DNA from: Amycolatopsis oliviviridis
GTDB taxonomy: Bacteria > Actinomycetota > Actinomycetes > Mycobacteriales > Pseudonocardiaceae
Direction: 5' to 3'
NCBI RefSeq assembly: GCF_014654365.1
Contig: NZ_BNAY01000010.1
Location: forward strand, 248,001-312,000
DNA length: 64,000 nucleotides
The position numbers and the translations under genes are program-made. Shown piece by piece: positions 1 to 8,480 of this stretch; the stretch's first letter is position 1, and the number at the start of each line of letters is the position of its first letter. The notes under the pieces were generated by a model. The model had not been told where the DNA came from. It did not search any database and worked only from the letters and a program-made list of their open reading frames with translations.

Positions 1-468
1 GGCGGTGATCCGCTGGTAGGCGCCGGAGCCCGGGGTCTTCATCGAGACCTGGTTGCCCCGGGAGCCGTCACCGGAGGTCCCGCTGGAGGCGACCGGGTTG
101 AACTGCCAGTACAACCGGGCGTTGAGCACCTTCGCGCCGGCCGGGACGTTCAGATTCGCCGCGGAGGCGGTGTTCCCGGGCGCGGCCGGATCGGTCTTGA
201 TCCACGACACCGGGCTCGCGTTGCTCGCGGACTCGTTGCAGACCACGCCGACGCCACACTGCACGACCGAGTTCGCGGCCATCGTGATGCCGCCGTGCGC
301 CAGCCCGGAGTACACCGGCTCCGGCCCGATCGGCCGTTCGGTGCCTGCCCCGCGCGGCTGCGTCTGGGCGCTCGCGGGCAGCGGGGCGCCCATCAGCAGC
401 GCCACGACGATCACCGTGAGCAGCGCCAGGCCCCGGCGCCACCGATTCCGCCCACGACGTTCCGCCAT
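1..468 (-). CDS. Secreted protein, N-terminal part (runs off the window)
   Basis: Only the first 156 codons are present; the C-terminus lies beyond the left edge. The start gives an Arg-rich n-region, a hydrophobic core (about residues 14-30) and an Ala-Ser-Ala signal-peptidase site near residue 34, so export by Sec is likely. The mature part is rich in Ser, Asn, Val and Pro, has two cysteines in a VVQCGVGVVC segment, and contains an ARLYWQFNP stretch typical of beta-sandwich surface proteins. It resembles the N-termini of actinobacterial secreted DUF11-type repeat proteins, but the repeats themselves cannot be seen, so the family is tentative. It is divergent from the gene at 706. Confidence 0.6.
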   Translation of the reverse strand, partial: MAERRGRNRWRRGLALLTVIVVALLMGAPLPASAQTQPRGAGTERPIGPEPVYSGLAHGGITMAANSVVQCGVGVVCNESASNASPVSWIKTDPAAPGNTASAANLNVPAGAKVLNARLYWQFNPVASSGTSGDGSRGNQVSMKTPGSGAYQRITA

Positions 469-705
469 GCCGCCTCCGCCTCACCCCTCGCTCCCGTCGG
501 CCCAGGTCAGGACGGCGGGGACAGCGAGTCCGATAGACGGTCATCCTGGGTCGGCAAGATCGTCTACGGCAACCGGGACCGACGGTGTCCCCTGGATAGA
601 ACCCGTTGAGTGGCCCCAAAACCCCCGGACGGGTGATGCATCGTCCACAACGGACGGAAAACCGGGGTGTGGCGTTTCGGCGCGAAAACTGCCATCGTCG
701 AACGC

Positions 706-1683
706 GTGATCGACATTCCTTACCGTGGTTCCGGTCCCTATTGCTACGCGAATTCCCTCGCGATGATGCTCGGTTCCGGGGGACCACCGACCGACGTGCT
801 CGAAACCGTCACCGGCAGTCCTTTCGGCATGCAACTGGTCGGCGGTTCACTGCCGTTCTTCGACGCTTTCGGCTGGGATCCCGACCTCGGCATCGACGAG
901 GCGCTCGACGTCCTCGGCTGGACGGCCGAAACCGCGAGCGAACCGGATCCGGACACCGCGTTCGCCCGGCTCGCCGAAAACCTGGCCGACGGCCCGGTCC
1001 TGATCGGCCCGGTCGAGATGGGGCATCTGCGTCACCAGCCGGGGATGACCGGCCCGATCGGTGCCGATCACTTCCTCGTCGCGCTCGCCGCCGACAACGA
1101 GTCGGTCCTCACCCACGACCCGCAGGGCTACCCGTACGCGCGGATCCCGCGAAGGGATTTCGCCGCCGCCTGGCGTGCCGAGACGGTCGCCTATGGCAAG
1201 CCGCACACCATGCGCACGAACTTCGTCCGCCACACCGTCGTCACCGCCGAAGCCGCGATCGACGCGGCGCTCCCCCGCGCGATCAGGCGGCTGAGCGGGG
1301 AGGCCGCCGCGGGACTCCCGCCCGGCAGCCTCGGCAACGGCGACGCGGCCCTCGCGCTGGCCAAGCGAATCGAGGACGACTGTGATCCGGACCTGCGCGG
1401 ACTGCTCATCCATTTCGGGATCCGCGTCGGCGCCCGGAGGCTGGCCGACGCGGCCGTGTGCCTGCGCCGGGCAGGCCACGACGAGGCGGCCGACGTCGCC
1501 ACCAGGCAGGCGCGGCTGGTCGGTTCGCTGCAGTACGACCTCGTCGTCGAGGACGACGAGCGCGCCGCCGGAACGCTCCGGACACTGGCGCCGACCTACG
1601 AGGAACTCCGGCTGGCCCTGTCGACAACGGACCAGTACCTCCTTCGACGGAACCGGACCGGCCCGACTCGCGCGGCGGAGTGA
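706..1683 (+). CDS. BtrH/C39-like papain-fold protein of unknown function
   Basis: 325 residues from GTG 706; an in-frame GTG at 667 is possible, but the conserved-looking part begins at IDIPYRGSGPYCYANSLAM. Cys13 in PYCYANSLAM, His122 in GADHFLV and Asp138 in LTHDPQGYP are placed like the triad of papain-like folds, and the N-terminal pattern resembles the BtrH N-terminal domain and C39-like peptidases. The last 130 residues are Ala/Arg-rich and probably helical. There is no signal peptide, so it is likely cytoplasmic. It could be an acyl- or aminoacyl-transferring cysteine enzyme rather than a protease. No neighbour suggests a substrate. Family assignment is an inference from the motif layout. 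Confidence 0.55.
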   Translation: MIDIPYRGSGPYCYANSLAMMLGSGGPPTDVLETVTGSPFGMQLVGGSLPFFDAFGWDPDLGIDEALDVLGWTAETASEPDPDTAFARLAENLADGPVLIGPVEMGHLRHQPGMTGPIGADHFLVALAADNESVLTHDPQGYPYARIPRRDFAAAWRAETVAYGKPHTMRTNFVRHTVVTAEAAIDAALPRAIRRLSGEAAAGLPPGSLGNGDAALALAKRIEDDCDPDLRGLLIHFGIRVGARRLADAAVCLRRAGHDEAADVATRQARLVGSLQYDLVVEDDERAAGTLRTLAPTYEELRLALSTTDQYLLRRNRTGPTRAAE

Positions 1684-1798
1684 TCACCAGTAAGAAGTTG
1701 ATCAAGAATCGGGGGATGCTTCCGCGCTGACGCTGCGCGCCGGGGGCCACCACTCCGCTTGCCACACCCCGCGCTCCGACTGAGAGGCCTTTTTCCGC

Positions 1799-2494
1799 AT
1801 GCCGACACCCAGTCCCCACTCGTCGACCGTTTCCCGCGGCCCCGCCGGGGTCGGGAAGCTGCTGTTCTTCAGCCGCTGGCTGCAAGTTCCGCTCTACCTG
1901 GGCCTGATCGTCGCGCAGCTGGTGTACGTCTGGCGGTTCCTGGTCGAAATCGGGCACCTGATCGCGCAGGTGGTCACCGGGATCGCCGACGGCGGCGCGA
2001 ACTCGGGCGCGCCGTTCACCGAGGGCGACGTGATGCTCGCGGTACTGCAGCTAGTGGACATCGTGATGATTTCGAACCTGCTGATCATGGTGATCATCGG
2101 CGGCTACGAGACGTTCGTTTCCCGTATCCGGCTGCGCGGCCACCCGGACGAGCCGGAATGGCTGTCGCACGTCAACGCCAACGTGCTCAAGACCAAACTG
2201 GCCACCGCGATCATCGGCATCTCCTCGGTGCACCTCCTGCGCACCTTCATCCAGCCCGCCCGGATCCCGGGGACGGGCCAGATCGACACGCAAGCCGTGA
2301 TGTGGCAAGCGATCCTGCACGCCCTCTTCGTGCTTTCCGCGATCGGCCTCGCCTCCATCGACCGGATCATGACCACGACCGAGGCAGGAAAGCACAGCCA
2401 CGGCACGCCGATCTCCGACGTGGTCCCGGCGCAGCGTGCCAAGGTGGACAGCACCGTCGGCCCCGATAACCACGTGGTTCCCCATCGCGGTTGA
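1799..2494 (+). CDS. YqhA/UPF0114-family inner-membrane protein
   Basis: 231 residues with three or four hydrophobic segments (about residues 30-52, 80-105 and 175-195) and the family-typical stretch NLLIMVIIGGYETFVSR, followed by a cytoplasmic loop and a helix carrying ALFVLSAIGLASIDRIM. UPF0114 proteins are small integral membrane proteins of unknown role. The first 17 residues are Ser/Pro-rich and look disordered. The C-terminal tail is polar. The gene is monocistronic: it follows a 115-bp gap and ends 7 bp from the convergent hydrolase gene. Confidence 0.85.
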   Translation: MPTPSPHSSTVSRGPAGVGKLLFFSRWLQVPLYLGLIVAQLVYVWRFLVEIGHLIAQVVTGIADGGANSGAPFTEGDVMLAVLQLVDIVMISNLLIMVIIGGYETFVSRIRLRGHPDEPEWLSHVNANVLKTKLATAIIGISSVHLLRTFIQPARIPGTGQIDTQAVMWQAILHALFVLSAIGLASIDRIMTTTEAGKHSHGTPISDVVPAQRAKVDSTVGPDNHVVPHRG

Positions 2495-2501
2495 CCTTCT
2501 C

Positions 2502-3356
2502 TCACGTCATCCTGACGATCTCGCGGGCGATCACCTCGGGCTCAGTCTTCGGGACGTAGTGCCCGGACCGCTCCGCGATCACGTGCCTGCCGCCGGGCGA
2601 AAGCGCGACCCGGTGGGCGTGGGACGCGTTCGCCCGCGCCCGCATCCCGGCGGACATCCCGCCTCCGCCACGGCCGCCGGACACCACGGTGACCGGGATG
2701 TCCCCGAGCACCGGCGGATCGCGCCGCCAGCCGGCCAGCTCGTCGAGGAAGGTGCGGGCCTGCTCCCGGTGGGTCCGCATCGTCCCGACGGTGAACGCCT
2801 CCCGTTCGAGGTCGCGGCGGACGTCGTCCGGGATGTCCCTGAGCAGGCCTCGGAAGAGGAGCTTGAGCAGGCCGAGTCGCGCGAGCACGGCGCCGACCGT
2901 GAGCATGACGCGTTCACCGGTCCGGAAGGCCCGGCCGAAGAGCACGTCCGCCGCCTCGTCGGTCGGGTCGACCAGGACCAGCCCGGCGATCCGCTCGGGG
3001 CGGCGGGCGGCGGCCTGGCGCACGATCGGCCCGCCGGCGCTGTGCCCGGCGAGGACGTACGGCCCCGGACCGAAATGGTCGAGGACGTCGTTGAGGTCGT
3101 CGGCCATCCGGTGCAGCGTCCGGCCGCCGGGATCCGGGGCGCTGCGGCCGAGCCCGGACCGGTCGTAGGCGATCGCGCGGGCGTGCCAGGAGACCTCCGG
3201 CTGGACCGCCGCCCAGGACGACCGGGTGGCGGCGGCCCCGGCTTCGAACACCACCGTGGGCCCGGTGAAACCTTCGGGCCCCGGGAGCACCACCGCGTGG
3301 AGCCGTCTGCCGTCGCGGGTGACGACCCACTCCGGCTCCCCCTGCGTATGGGTCAT
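2502..3356 (-). CDS. Alpha/beta-hydrolase
   Basis: 284 residues from ATG 3356, whose codon overlaps the irtB stop as ATGA, so translation is coupled; an in-frame start 18 bp upstream is less likely. It shows the alpha/beta-hydrolase fold: oxyanion region VVFEAGAAATRSSW, nucleophile elbow GHSAGG with Ser106, an Asp in the LVLVDPTDEA strand, and a C-terminal GHYVP histidine. A cap of about 90 residues follows the LVDPTDE strand. It is the last gene of the siderophore-importer operon, so it might hydrolyse an imported ferric-siderophore ester, as Fes/IroE-type esterases do; this is only inferred from position. Other possibilities are a haloperoxidase-like or generic esterase. Confidence 0.85.
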   Translation of the reverse strand: MTHTQGEPEWVVTRDGRRLHAVVLPGPEGFTGPTVVFEAGAAATRSSWAAVQPEVSWHARAIAYDRSGLGRSAPDPGGRTLHRMADDLNDVLDHFGPGPYVLAGHSAGGPIVRQAAARRPERIAGLVLVDPTDEAADVLFGRAFRTGERVMLTVGAVLARLGLLKLLFRGLLRDIPDDVRRDLEREAFTVGTMRTHREQARTFLDELAGWRRDPPVLGDIPVTVVSGGRGGGGMSAGMRARANASHAHRVALSPGGRHVIAERSGHYVPKTEPEVIAREIVRMT

Positions 3357-5071
3357 CTCGCGCCGATCCTCCATCCGGTGGCGTCGATCTGCCGCCGCCA
3401 GAACTCGGCGAAACGTCCCTGCCGCGCAAGGAGTTCTTCGACGCCGCCGTCCTCGGCGATCCGCCCGTCCTCCAGGAAGAGGACCCGGTCGGCGTGCCGG
3501 ATCCCGGCGATCCGGTGGGTGACGATCACCCGCGTCCGCGACACGGGATCGGCGCTGAGGGACCGGACGACCGCGTCCTCGTTCTCGGTGTCCAGCGCGC
3601 TGGTGGCCTCGTCGACCAGTAGCACCGGCGCCGGTTTGAGCAACGCGCGGGCGATCGACACGCGTTGCCGTTCACCACCGGAAAGCGCGCCGCCCGCCTC
3701 GCCGACGGCCGTGTGCTCCAGCAGTTCGCCGATCCTGGCGAGCTTGACGACCTCGGCGATCCTCTCCTCGCTCGTCGAGGGATCCCCGGCGAGGATGTTG
3801 TCCCGCACCGAACCCTCGAACAGGTAAGGCTGCTGGAACACGACGGTGACGAGCTCGCGGCGGCCGGTCGCGGACAGCTCCGCGAGATCCGTCCCGTCGG
3901 CGAGCACGCGCCCGCTGGTGGGCTGGTACAGCCCGGCGAGCAACGCGAGGACCGTGCTCTTGCCGGAGCCGGACGGCCCCACGATCGCGGTCGTCGTCCC
4001 CGGGTCCAGGGTGAGGGAGAAGTTCTCCAGCACGGTTTCGGTGCCGGGCGAATACCGGAAACCGACGTCCTCGAACCGGATCAGCGGCGCCTGCGCGCCC
4101 GGCGAGGCGGCCTCGCCCGCCGGGGCCGCGGGCGCGGTGAGCACGGTGCGGATGCGGCCCAGCGTCGTGGTGGCGGTCTCGATGCCGGGCGCGAGATCGC
4201 CCAGCGCGCCGAACGGTTCCAGGTACCGGGCGATCACGACGATCAGCGCGATCGCTTCGGGCACGCTCAGGCTTCCTCGCGTGGCGAGGAAAACGGTCGT
4301 CCCGGCGAGCAGGACCAGCGCGAGCTGACCGGCGACGCCGAACAGCACCTGACCCGGGATCTGGAGGCGCAGCAACCGGACGGTCGCGCCGTGGTGCGCG
4401 GCGAGCGCGGCACCGGCGTGACTGCGCGCGGGTTCCACCCGGCGGGCGGCGCGCAAGGTCTGCTGGGTGCGGGCGAACTCGACGATCCGCTCGGTCAGCG
4501 TGGTGTTCGCTTCACCGGCCGCGCGGTCCGCGCGCCGGGTGATCCGCCCGGTCGCCCACAGGGCGCCGAGCAGTACGGGGACCCCGGCCAGCGCGGCGAG
4601 CCCGAGCGGCCAGGCGATCGGCAGCAGGGCCAGCGCGATCGCGACCGGCAGCAGGACCGCGCCGATGAGCGGGGTGAGCAGGTAGCCGACCAGGCCGACG
4701 AGATCCGGCCCGGTCGCGGCGATGGCCTGGCGCGCGGTCTGGGTGTGCTCACTGTCCAACCAGGACAGCCGGACGCGCGTCAGCTGCTCGGCGACGTCGT
4801 GCTGGGCGTGGTCCAGCACCCCGAAGCCGAGTTCGAACCCGAGCCGTCCCACGACCGCGTCGACGGCCCAGCCCGCCGCGGTGACGGCGGCGAGGGCGCC
4901 CAGCCAGGGCAGCGTGTCCGCGGGTTCGGTGCCGAACAGGGCACCCACCAGCGGCACCAGCAGGACGACGCCGGTGGCGCGCAGCAGCACCGAAAGCACG
5001 GCGAGGACGACGTAACGCCGGAACGCCCGGCGTTTCGCCCCGGGGATCAGGCTCAGCAGCGTGCGGATCAC
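3353..5071 (-). CDS. irtB: IrtB-like siderophore ABC importer, second half
   Basis: 572 residues from GTG 5071, whose GTGA overlaps the irtA stop. An N-terminal six-helix exporter-type membrane domain (about residues 15-310) is followed by an ABC ATPase (about 330-570) with Walker A GPSGSGKST, signature LSGGERQR and Walker B VLLVDEAT. In mycobacteria IrtA and IrtB form a heterodimer that, despite an exporter fold, imports ferric mycobactin/carboxymycobactin. The same gene order here, downstream of the SIP-domain half and behind an iron box, supports that assignment. A general heterodimeric drug exporter is less likely because of the fused SIP domain in the partner. Confidence 0.9.
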   Translation of the reverse strand: MIRTLLSLIPGAKRRAFRRYVVLAVLSVLLRATGVVLLVPLVGALFGTEPADTLPWLGALAAVTAAGWAVDAVVGRLGFELGFGVLDHAQHDVAEQLTRVRLSWLDSEHTQTARQAIAATGPDLVGLVGYLLTPLIGAVLLPVAIALALLPIAWPLGLAALAGVPVLLGALWATGRITRRADRAAGEANTTLTERIVEFARTQQTLRAARRVEPARSHAGAALAAHHGATVRLLRLQIPGQVLFGVAGQLALVLLAGTTVFLATRGSLSVPEAIALIVVIARYLEPFGALGDLAPGIETATTTLGRIRTVLTAPAAPAGEAASPGAQAPLIRFEDVGFRYSPGTETVLENFSLTLDPGTTTAIVGPSGSGKSTVLALLAGLYQPTSGRVLADGTDLAELSATGRRELVTVVFQQPYLFEGSVRDNILAGDPSTSEERIAEVVKLARIGELLEHTAVGEAGGALSGGERQRVSIARALLKPAPVLLVDEATSALDTENEDAVVRSLSADPVSRTRVIVTHRIAGIRHADRVLFLEDGRIAEDGGVEELLARQGRFAEFWRRQIDATGWRIGAR

Positions 5072-7590
5072 GCGGTCACCTCCGCACCGGCTCCGGCTTT
5101 CCACAGGCGGGTGTAGCGGCCGTCGGACGCCAGAAGTTCTTCGTGGGTCCCGCTTTCGGCGATCCGCCCGCGGTCGAGGACCACGATCCGGTCGGCGCCG
5201 GTGACGGTGTGCAGACGATGGGCGATGACCAGGACGGTCCGGCCCGCGGTGAGCCGGTCGAGTGCTTGCTGCACGAGGTACTCCGACTCGGGATCGGCGA
5301 AGGCGGTCGCCTCGTCGAGGACGAGGACCGGGGCGTCGGCGAGGATCGCGCGGGCGATGGCCACCCGCTGGCGTTCCCCGCCGGACAGCCGGCAACCGGC
5401 GTCGAGGACGGTGTCGTAGCCCTGGGGCAACCGCAGGATCCTCTCGTGGATCTGCGCGTCACGGGCCGCGGCGACGATCTGGTCTTCGGTGGCGCCGGGG
5501 ACGGCGAGGGCGATGTTCTCGCGCACGGTCCCCTGGACGAGTTGCGGGTCCTGCAGCACGAAGCCCACCTGGCCGTAGAGTTCGTCGGCCGCGAAGGAAC
5601 GGACGTCCCTACCGCCGACCCGGATCGCTCCCTCGGTCACGTCGTGGAACCGCGCGACCAAGGCCGCGAGCGTGGACTTCCCCGCTCCCGAGGGGCCGAC
5701 CAGCGCGGTCACCGTCCCCGGCCGCAAGGTCAGGGAGACGTCTTCCAGCACGGGAACCCCGCTGCGGTAAGCGAAACCCACCCGATCCAGATCCACCGCG
5801 CCCGGCTCGGCGCCGTCTCTGGTTTCAAGCTCCACTGTGGACAGTTCGGGTTCGTCGAGGACGACCTGGATCCTCCGGGCGGCGAGCATCCCTTCACGGA
5901 CGCCGCCGAGGCCGTAGCCGATTCCCAGCAGCCGGGCGCCGAACGTGGTGCCCAGCAAGAGGAACGGGATCAGCGTCACCGGCTCCGTGCCGCCGCCGAC
6001 CACCATCAGCGTGCCGGCACCGGTGATCAGGAGCAGGAACGTCGCGGGCCGGGTGGCGAAGTCGAGCATGGTCTTCTTGCCGGTGAACGGACGCTGCCAG
6101 TCACCGAGGAAGCCGACGTACTCGTCGAGCCGCCGCCGGAACGACGACGCCGCGGCCCCGCCGAACACCCGGATCACCGGCTGGCCCTCCAGGTACGCGC
6201 CGGCCTCCCCGGCCATCCGTTCCGCCCAGCGCATCGCCTGGCCGGTCTTGGGTCCCGATTGGACGACCATGATCGACGTGGTGACGAGGTAGACCAGGAT
6301 CGGGACGAGCAGGACGAGGGCGAGCCGCCAGTCCACCGCGAACAGGTAGGCCAGCACCGCGACCGGCGCGACGACCGCCGCCACCGCGTCGGGAACGGCG
6401 TGCGTGACCAGATAGTGGAGCGAGAGTGTGTCACCCTGCACGAGTTTCGCGACCGTGCCCGAACCGCGGGCGGTGAACCAGCCCAGCGGGAGCCTCGCGA
6501 GTTTGCCCAGCAGCCGCTGCCGCAGGTCGCGGGCGAACCGCGCGTCGGCCGCGTGCAGCCAGAGCACGACCGCGGATTCGAGGAGGGTGCCCACGCCGAG
6601 CAGCACCAGCGCCGAGACGCCGAGCGCCCACAGCGACCCACCGCCGTCGATCAGCCGCCGGACCAGCTCCACCAGCAGCACGAACGGGGCGAGACCGATC
6701 AGCGTCACGACGGCCTGCAGGATCCCGGCTAAGAGCAGCGTCCGCCGCACCGGCGCGAGCAGCCGTCCGGCGGCCTGCGCCCGCCATGCCCCCTTGGGCG
6801 CTTCCTCGACCGGCTTCGGGGCTTCGGGCGCCGGTTCTTCCTTCGTCCCGCGGAAAGCACCCATGGCCCGGCCGTAGTACCAGTACGCGCGGCCGTGCAC
6901 CTCGGACTTGGGGAAGCCGAACGTCTCCCGCAGACGGGTCCTGAGATGTTTGAACGAACCGGCTTCCGTCGCGATCCACGCCTGCCAGTCAGACCAGTCG
7001 CGGGTCTCGATCGCCGCGGCCAGCGAAGTCGCGTCCAGGCGCGGCACCCAGCGCACGGTCAGCCGCGCGTGGTCGCCCAGCGGGATCAGCCTGTCGGTCT
7101 CGTCGTGCTCTTCGAGGTAGAGCTCGACGGGGAGGTCGGCGGGGACCACGTCGAGGATCGCGTTGATCGCGGGGATCGAGGCGGAGTCGCCGATCAGCAG
7201 GTAGCCGGCGGGCGGTTCGGCGGGGACCGAGAAGGACGACGAACCCAGCGACATCACCGGAACCGTCGAGCCGGGCCGCGCCTGTCCCAGCCAGCGCGAC
7301 GCGGGACCGGCGGGCTCGTGCAGGACGACGTCGATCGCGAACGTGCCCGCCTCCGGATCGGCTTCGGTGAGCGTGTAAGCGCGCTGGAACTCGGTCGCGC
7401 CGCCTTCCGGGTCCGGGAACCAGAACCGGAGCCAGGCCGTCGGCTCCGCGACGACGTCCTCGAACAGCGTCGGCGAGACGAACCGGATCCGCACGAACTT
7501 CGGGACTATCTCTTGAGTTTCGACGACGGTCGCTTCGTGGTCTCGTGCCCCGAAACCCCGCATCACCGCGCCTTGGAATCCGCGTGCCAT
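5068..7590 (-). CDS. irtA: IrtA-like siderophore importer with N-terminal flavin reductase (SIP) domain
   Basis: 840 residues from ATG 7590, which overlaps the TetR stop as TGATG. Residues 1-250 are a siderophore-interacting protein domain: the FAD motif RAYT (70-73) and a C-terminal WIATEAGSFKHLRTRLRE segment, as in ferric-siderophore reductases. A Pro/Glu/Lys-rich linker leads to a six-helix membrane domain (about 275-570) and an ABC ATPase (about 600-840) with GPSGAGKST, LSGGERQR and VLVLDEAT. In mycobacterial IrtA this domain reduces ferric siderophore at the cytoplasmic face so that iron is released on entry. It pairs with irtB immediately downstream. Transcription is probably repressed by iron through the box at 8326. 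Confidence 0.93.
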   Translation of the reverse strand: MARGFQGAVMRGFGARDHEATVVETQEIVPKFVRIRFVSPTLFEDVVAEPTAWLRFWFPDPEGGATEFQRAYTLTEADPEAGTFAIDVVLHEPAGPASRWLGQARPGSTVPVMSLGSSSFSVPAEPPAGYLLIGDSASIPAINAILDVVPADLPVELYLEEHDETDRLIPLGDHARLTVRWVPRLDATSLAAAIETRDWSDWQAWIATEAGSFKHLRTRLRETFGFPKSEVHGRAYWYYGRAMGAFRGTKEEPAPEAPKPVEEAPKGAWRAQAAGRLLAPVRRTLLLAGILQAVVTLIGLAPFVLLVELVRRLIDGGGSLWALGVSALVLLGVGTLLESAVVLWLHAADARFARDLRQRLLGKLARLPLGWFTARGSGTVAKLVQGDTLSLHYLVTHAVPDAVAAVVAPVAVLAYLFAVDWRLALVLLVPILVYLVTTSIMVVQSGPKTGQAMRWAERMAGEAGAYLEGQPVIRVFGGAAASSFRRRLDEYVGFLGDWQRPFTGKKTMLDFATRPATFLLLITGAGTLMVVGGGTEPVTLIPFLLLGTTFGARLLGIGYGLGGVREGMLAARRIQVVLDEPELSTVELETRDGAEPGAVDLDRVGFAYRSGVPVLEDVSLTLRPGTVTALVGPSGAGKSTLAALVARFHDVTEGAIRVGGRDVRSFAADELYGQVGFVLQDPQLVQGTVRENIALAVPGATEDQIVAAARDAQIHERILRLPQGYDTVLDAGCRLSGGERQRVAIARAILADAPVLVLDEATAFADPESEYLVQQALDRLTAGRTVLVIAHRLHTVTGADRIVVLDRGRIAESGTHEELLASDGRYTRLWKAGAGAEVTA

Positions 7591-8288
7591 CACAGCCCCT
7601 TCCCCGTGGCCGCCAGATCGGCCACCATCCCGGCGATCGGCCTGCCCGGCGGGCAGGACCCGATCAACCCGCGGATCGACGCGGTCAGCAGCAGCCGTAC
7701 GTACTCGGGCCGCGGCACCTGAGGCAACGCGGCGGAGGGCCCGGCGAGGCGATCGTCACCGGCCAGCCGGTCACGGACCGCCTGCCGTTCCCGGTCCAGC
7801 CCGGCGCCGTCGGCCTCCTCGGCCGCCATGCTGTTCTCTTCGGACGCGGTCATCGCGATGGTCAGCGACGCGACGGCGCCGCTGAGCACGATCGCCGCGC
7901 CGGGCTCGTAACCCCGGCGGACGAGCGCGTCGACCTCGGTGTTCAGCAGCCGCTGCCCGCCGTCACCCCGCGGGAACAGCAGCTGCAGGTAGGTGACCAG
8001 GCCCGGATGCTCCAGCATGAAGCCCCGCATCTGCAGGGCGAAGGACAGCAGATGCCGTTCGAGGTCGTGACCGGGATCGTCGCGGAGCCGCAGCTCGGCC
8101 AGGATGCTCTCGCCGACCAGTCGCTCGAGCCCCCAACGGGACTCGACGTGCCGGTAAAGGGCGGTCGCGGTCACCCCCAGCCGGGCCGCGACCGCCTTCA
8201 CGCTGAGCCGCCGCATCCCGAGCTCGCGACCGGCCCGAAGGATGTCGTCCCTCGCGATCGTGGCCGGACGGCCCCCGATGTTCGGCAT
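7590..8288 (-). CDS. TetR-family regulator, first gene of the siderophore-importer operon
   Basis: 232 residues. An N-terminal helix-turn-helix lies at about residues 10-60 (SVKAVAARLGVTATALYRHVES) and an all-helical ligand domain follows. It overlaps irtA by one base and leads the operon, so regulator and transporter are co-expressed; an autorepressor or a substrate-sensing layer on top of iron control is plausible. The iron box sits 38-56 bases upstream of the start. The ligand is unknown. Confidence 0.88.
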   Translation of the reverse strand: MPNIGGRPATIARDDILRAGRELGMRRLSVKAVAARLGVTATALYRHVESRWGLERLVGESILAELRLRDDPGHDLERHLLSFALQMRGFMLEHPGLVTYLQLLFPRGDGGQRLLNTEVDALVRRGYEPGAAIVLSGAVASLTIAMTASEENSMAAEEADGAGLDRERQAVRDRLAGDDRLAGPSAALPQVPRPEYVRLLLTASIRGLIGSCPPGRPIAGMVADLAATGKGL

Positions 8289-8321
8289 CTCACCCCTTCA
8301 CCCGTGGAAAGTTATAGGGGG

Positions 8322-8351
8322 AAACTAAGGGTGGGCTTACCTCGATGTCAA
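8322..8351 (-). promoter_or_regulatory. Promoter with IdeR/DmdR1-type iron box for the irtAB operon
   Basis: Read on the minus strand there is a -35 TTGACA (8346-8351) and, 18 bases on, a TAGTTT (8322-8327) as a possible -10. Between and over them, 8326-8344 on the plus strand reads TAAGGGTGGGCTTACCTCG. This matches 13 of 19 positions of the DmdR/IdeR consensus TTAGGTTAGGCTAACCTAA, including the GGCT-ACCT half. An iron-loaded DtxR-family repressor bound here would block RNA polymerase. The match was counted by eye; occupancy is inferred. Confidence 0.7.
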
Positions 8352-8412
8352 GTGTCGGTTCGACCGCTCCGCGTTTAGTCCTCTGAATGCGTTCTCCCGG
8401 GTACACGAAGAC

Positions 8413-8442
8413 ACCGGCGGGGCCGTGAGTGGCCCCGCCGGT
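8413..8442 (-). terminator. Strong hairpin downstream of the subtilisin-like protease gene
   Basis: A perfect 12-bp GC-rich stem (ACCGGCGGGGCC paired with its complement) and a six-base loop GTGAGT. It lies 39 bases after the protease stop and before the TetR-irtAB promoter, so it insulates the two operons. It has no T-tract, as is usual in high-GC actinomycetes. Confidence 0.75.
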
Positions 8443-8480
8443 GGTTTCCCTCCCCGCCCTGCCGGCGAGTCTCAGTGGGC

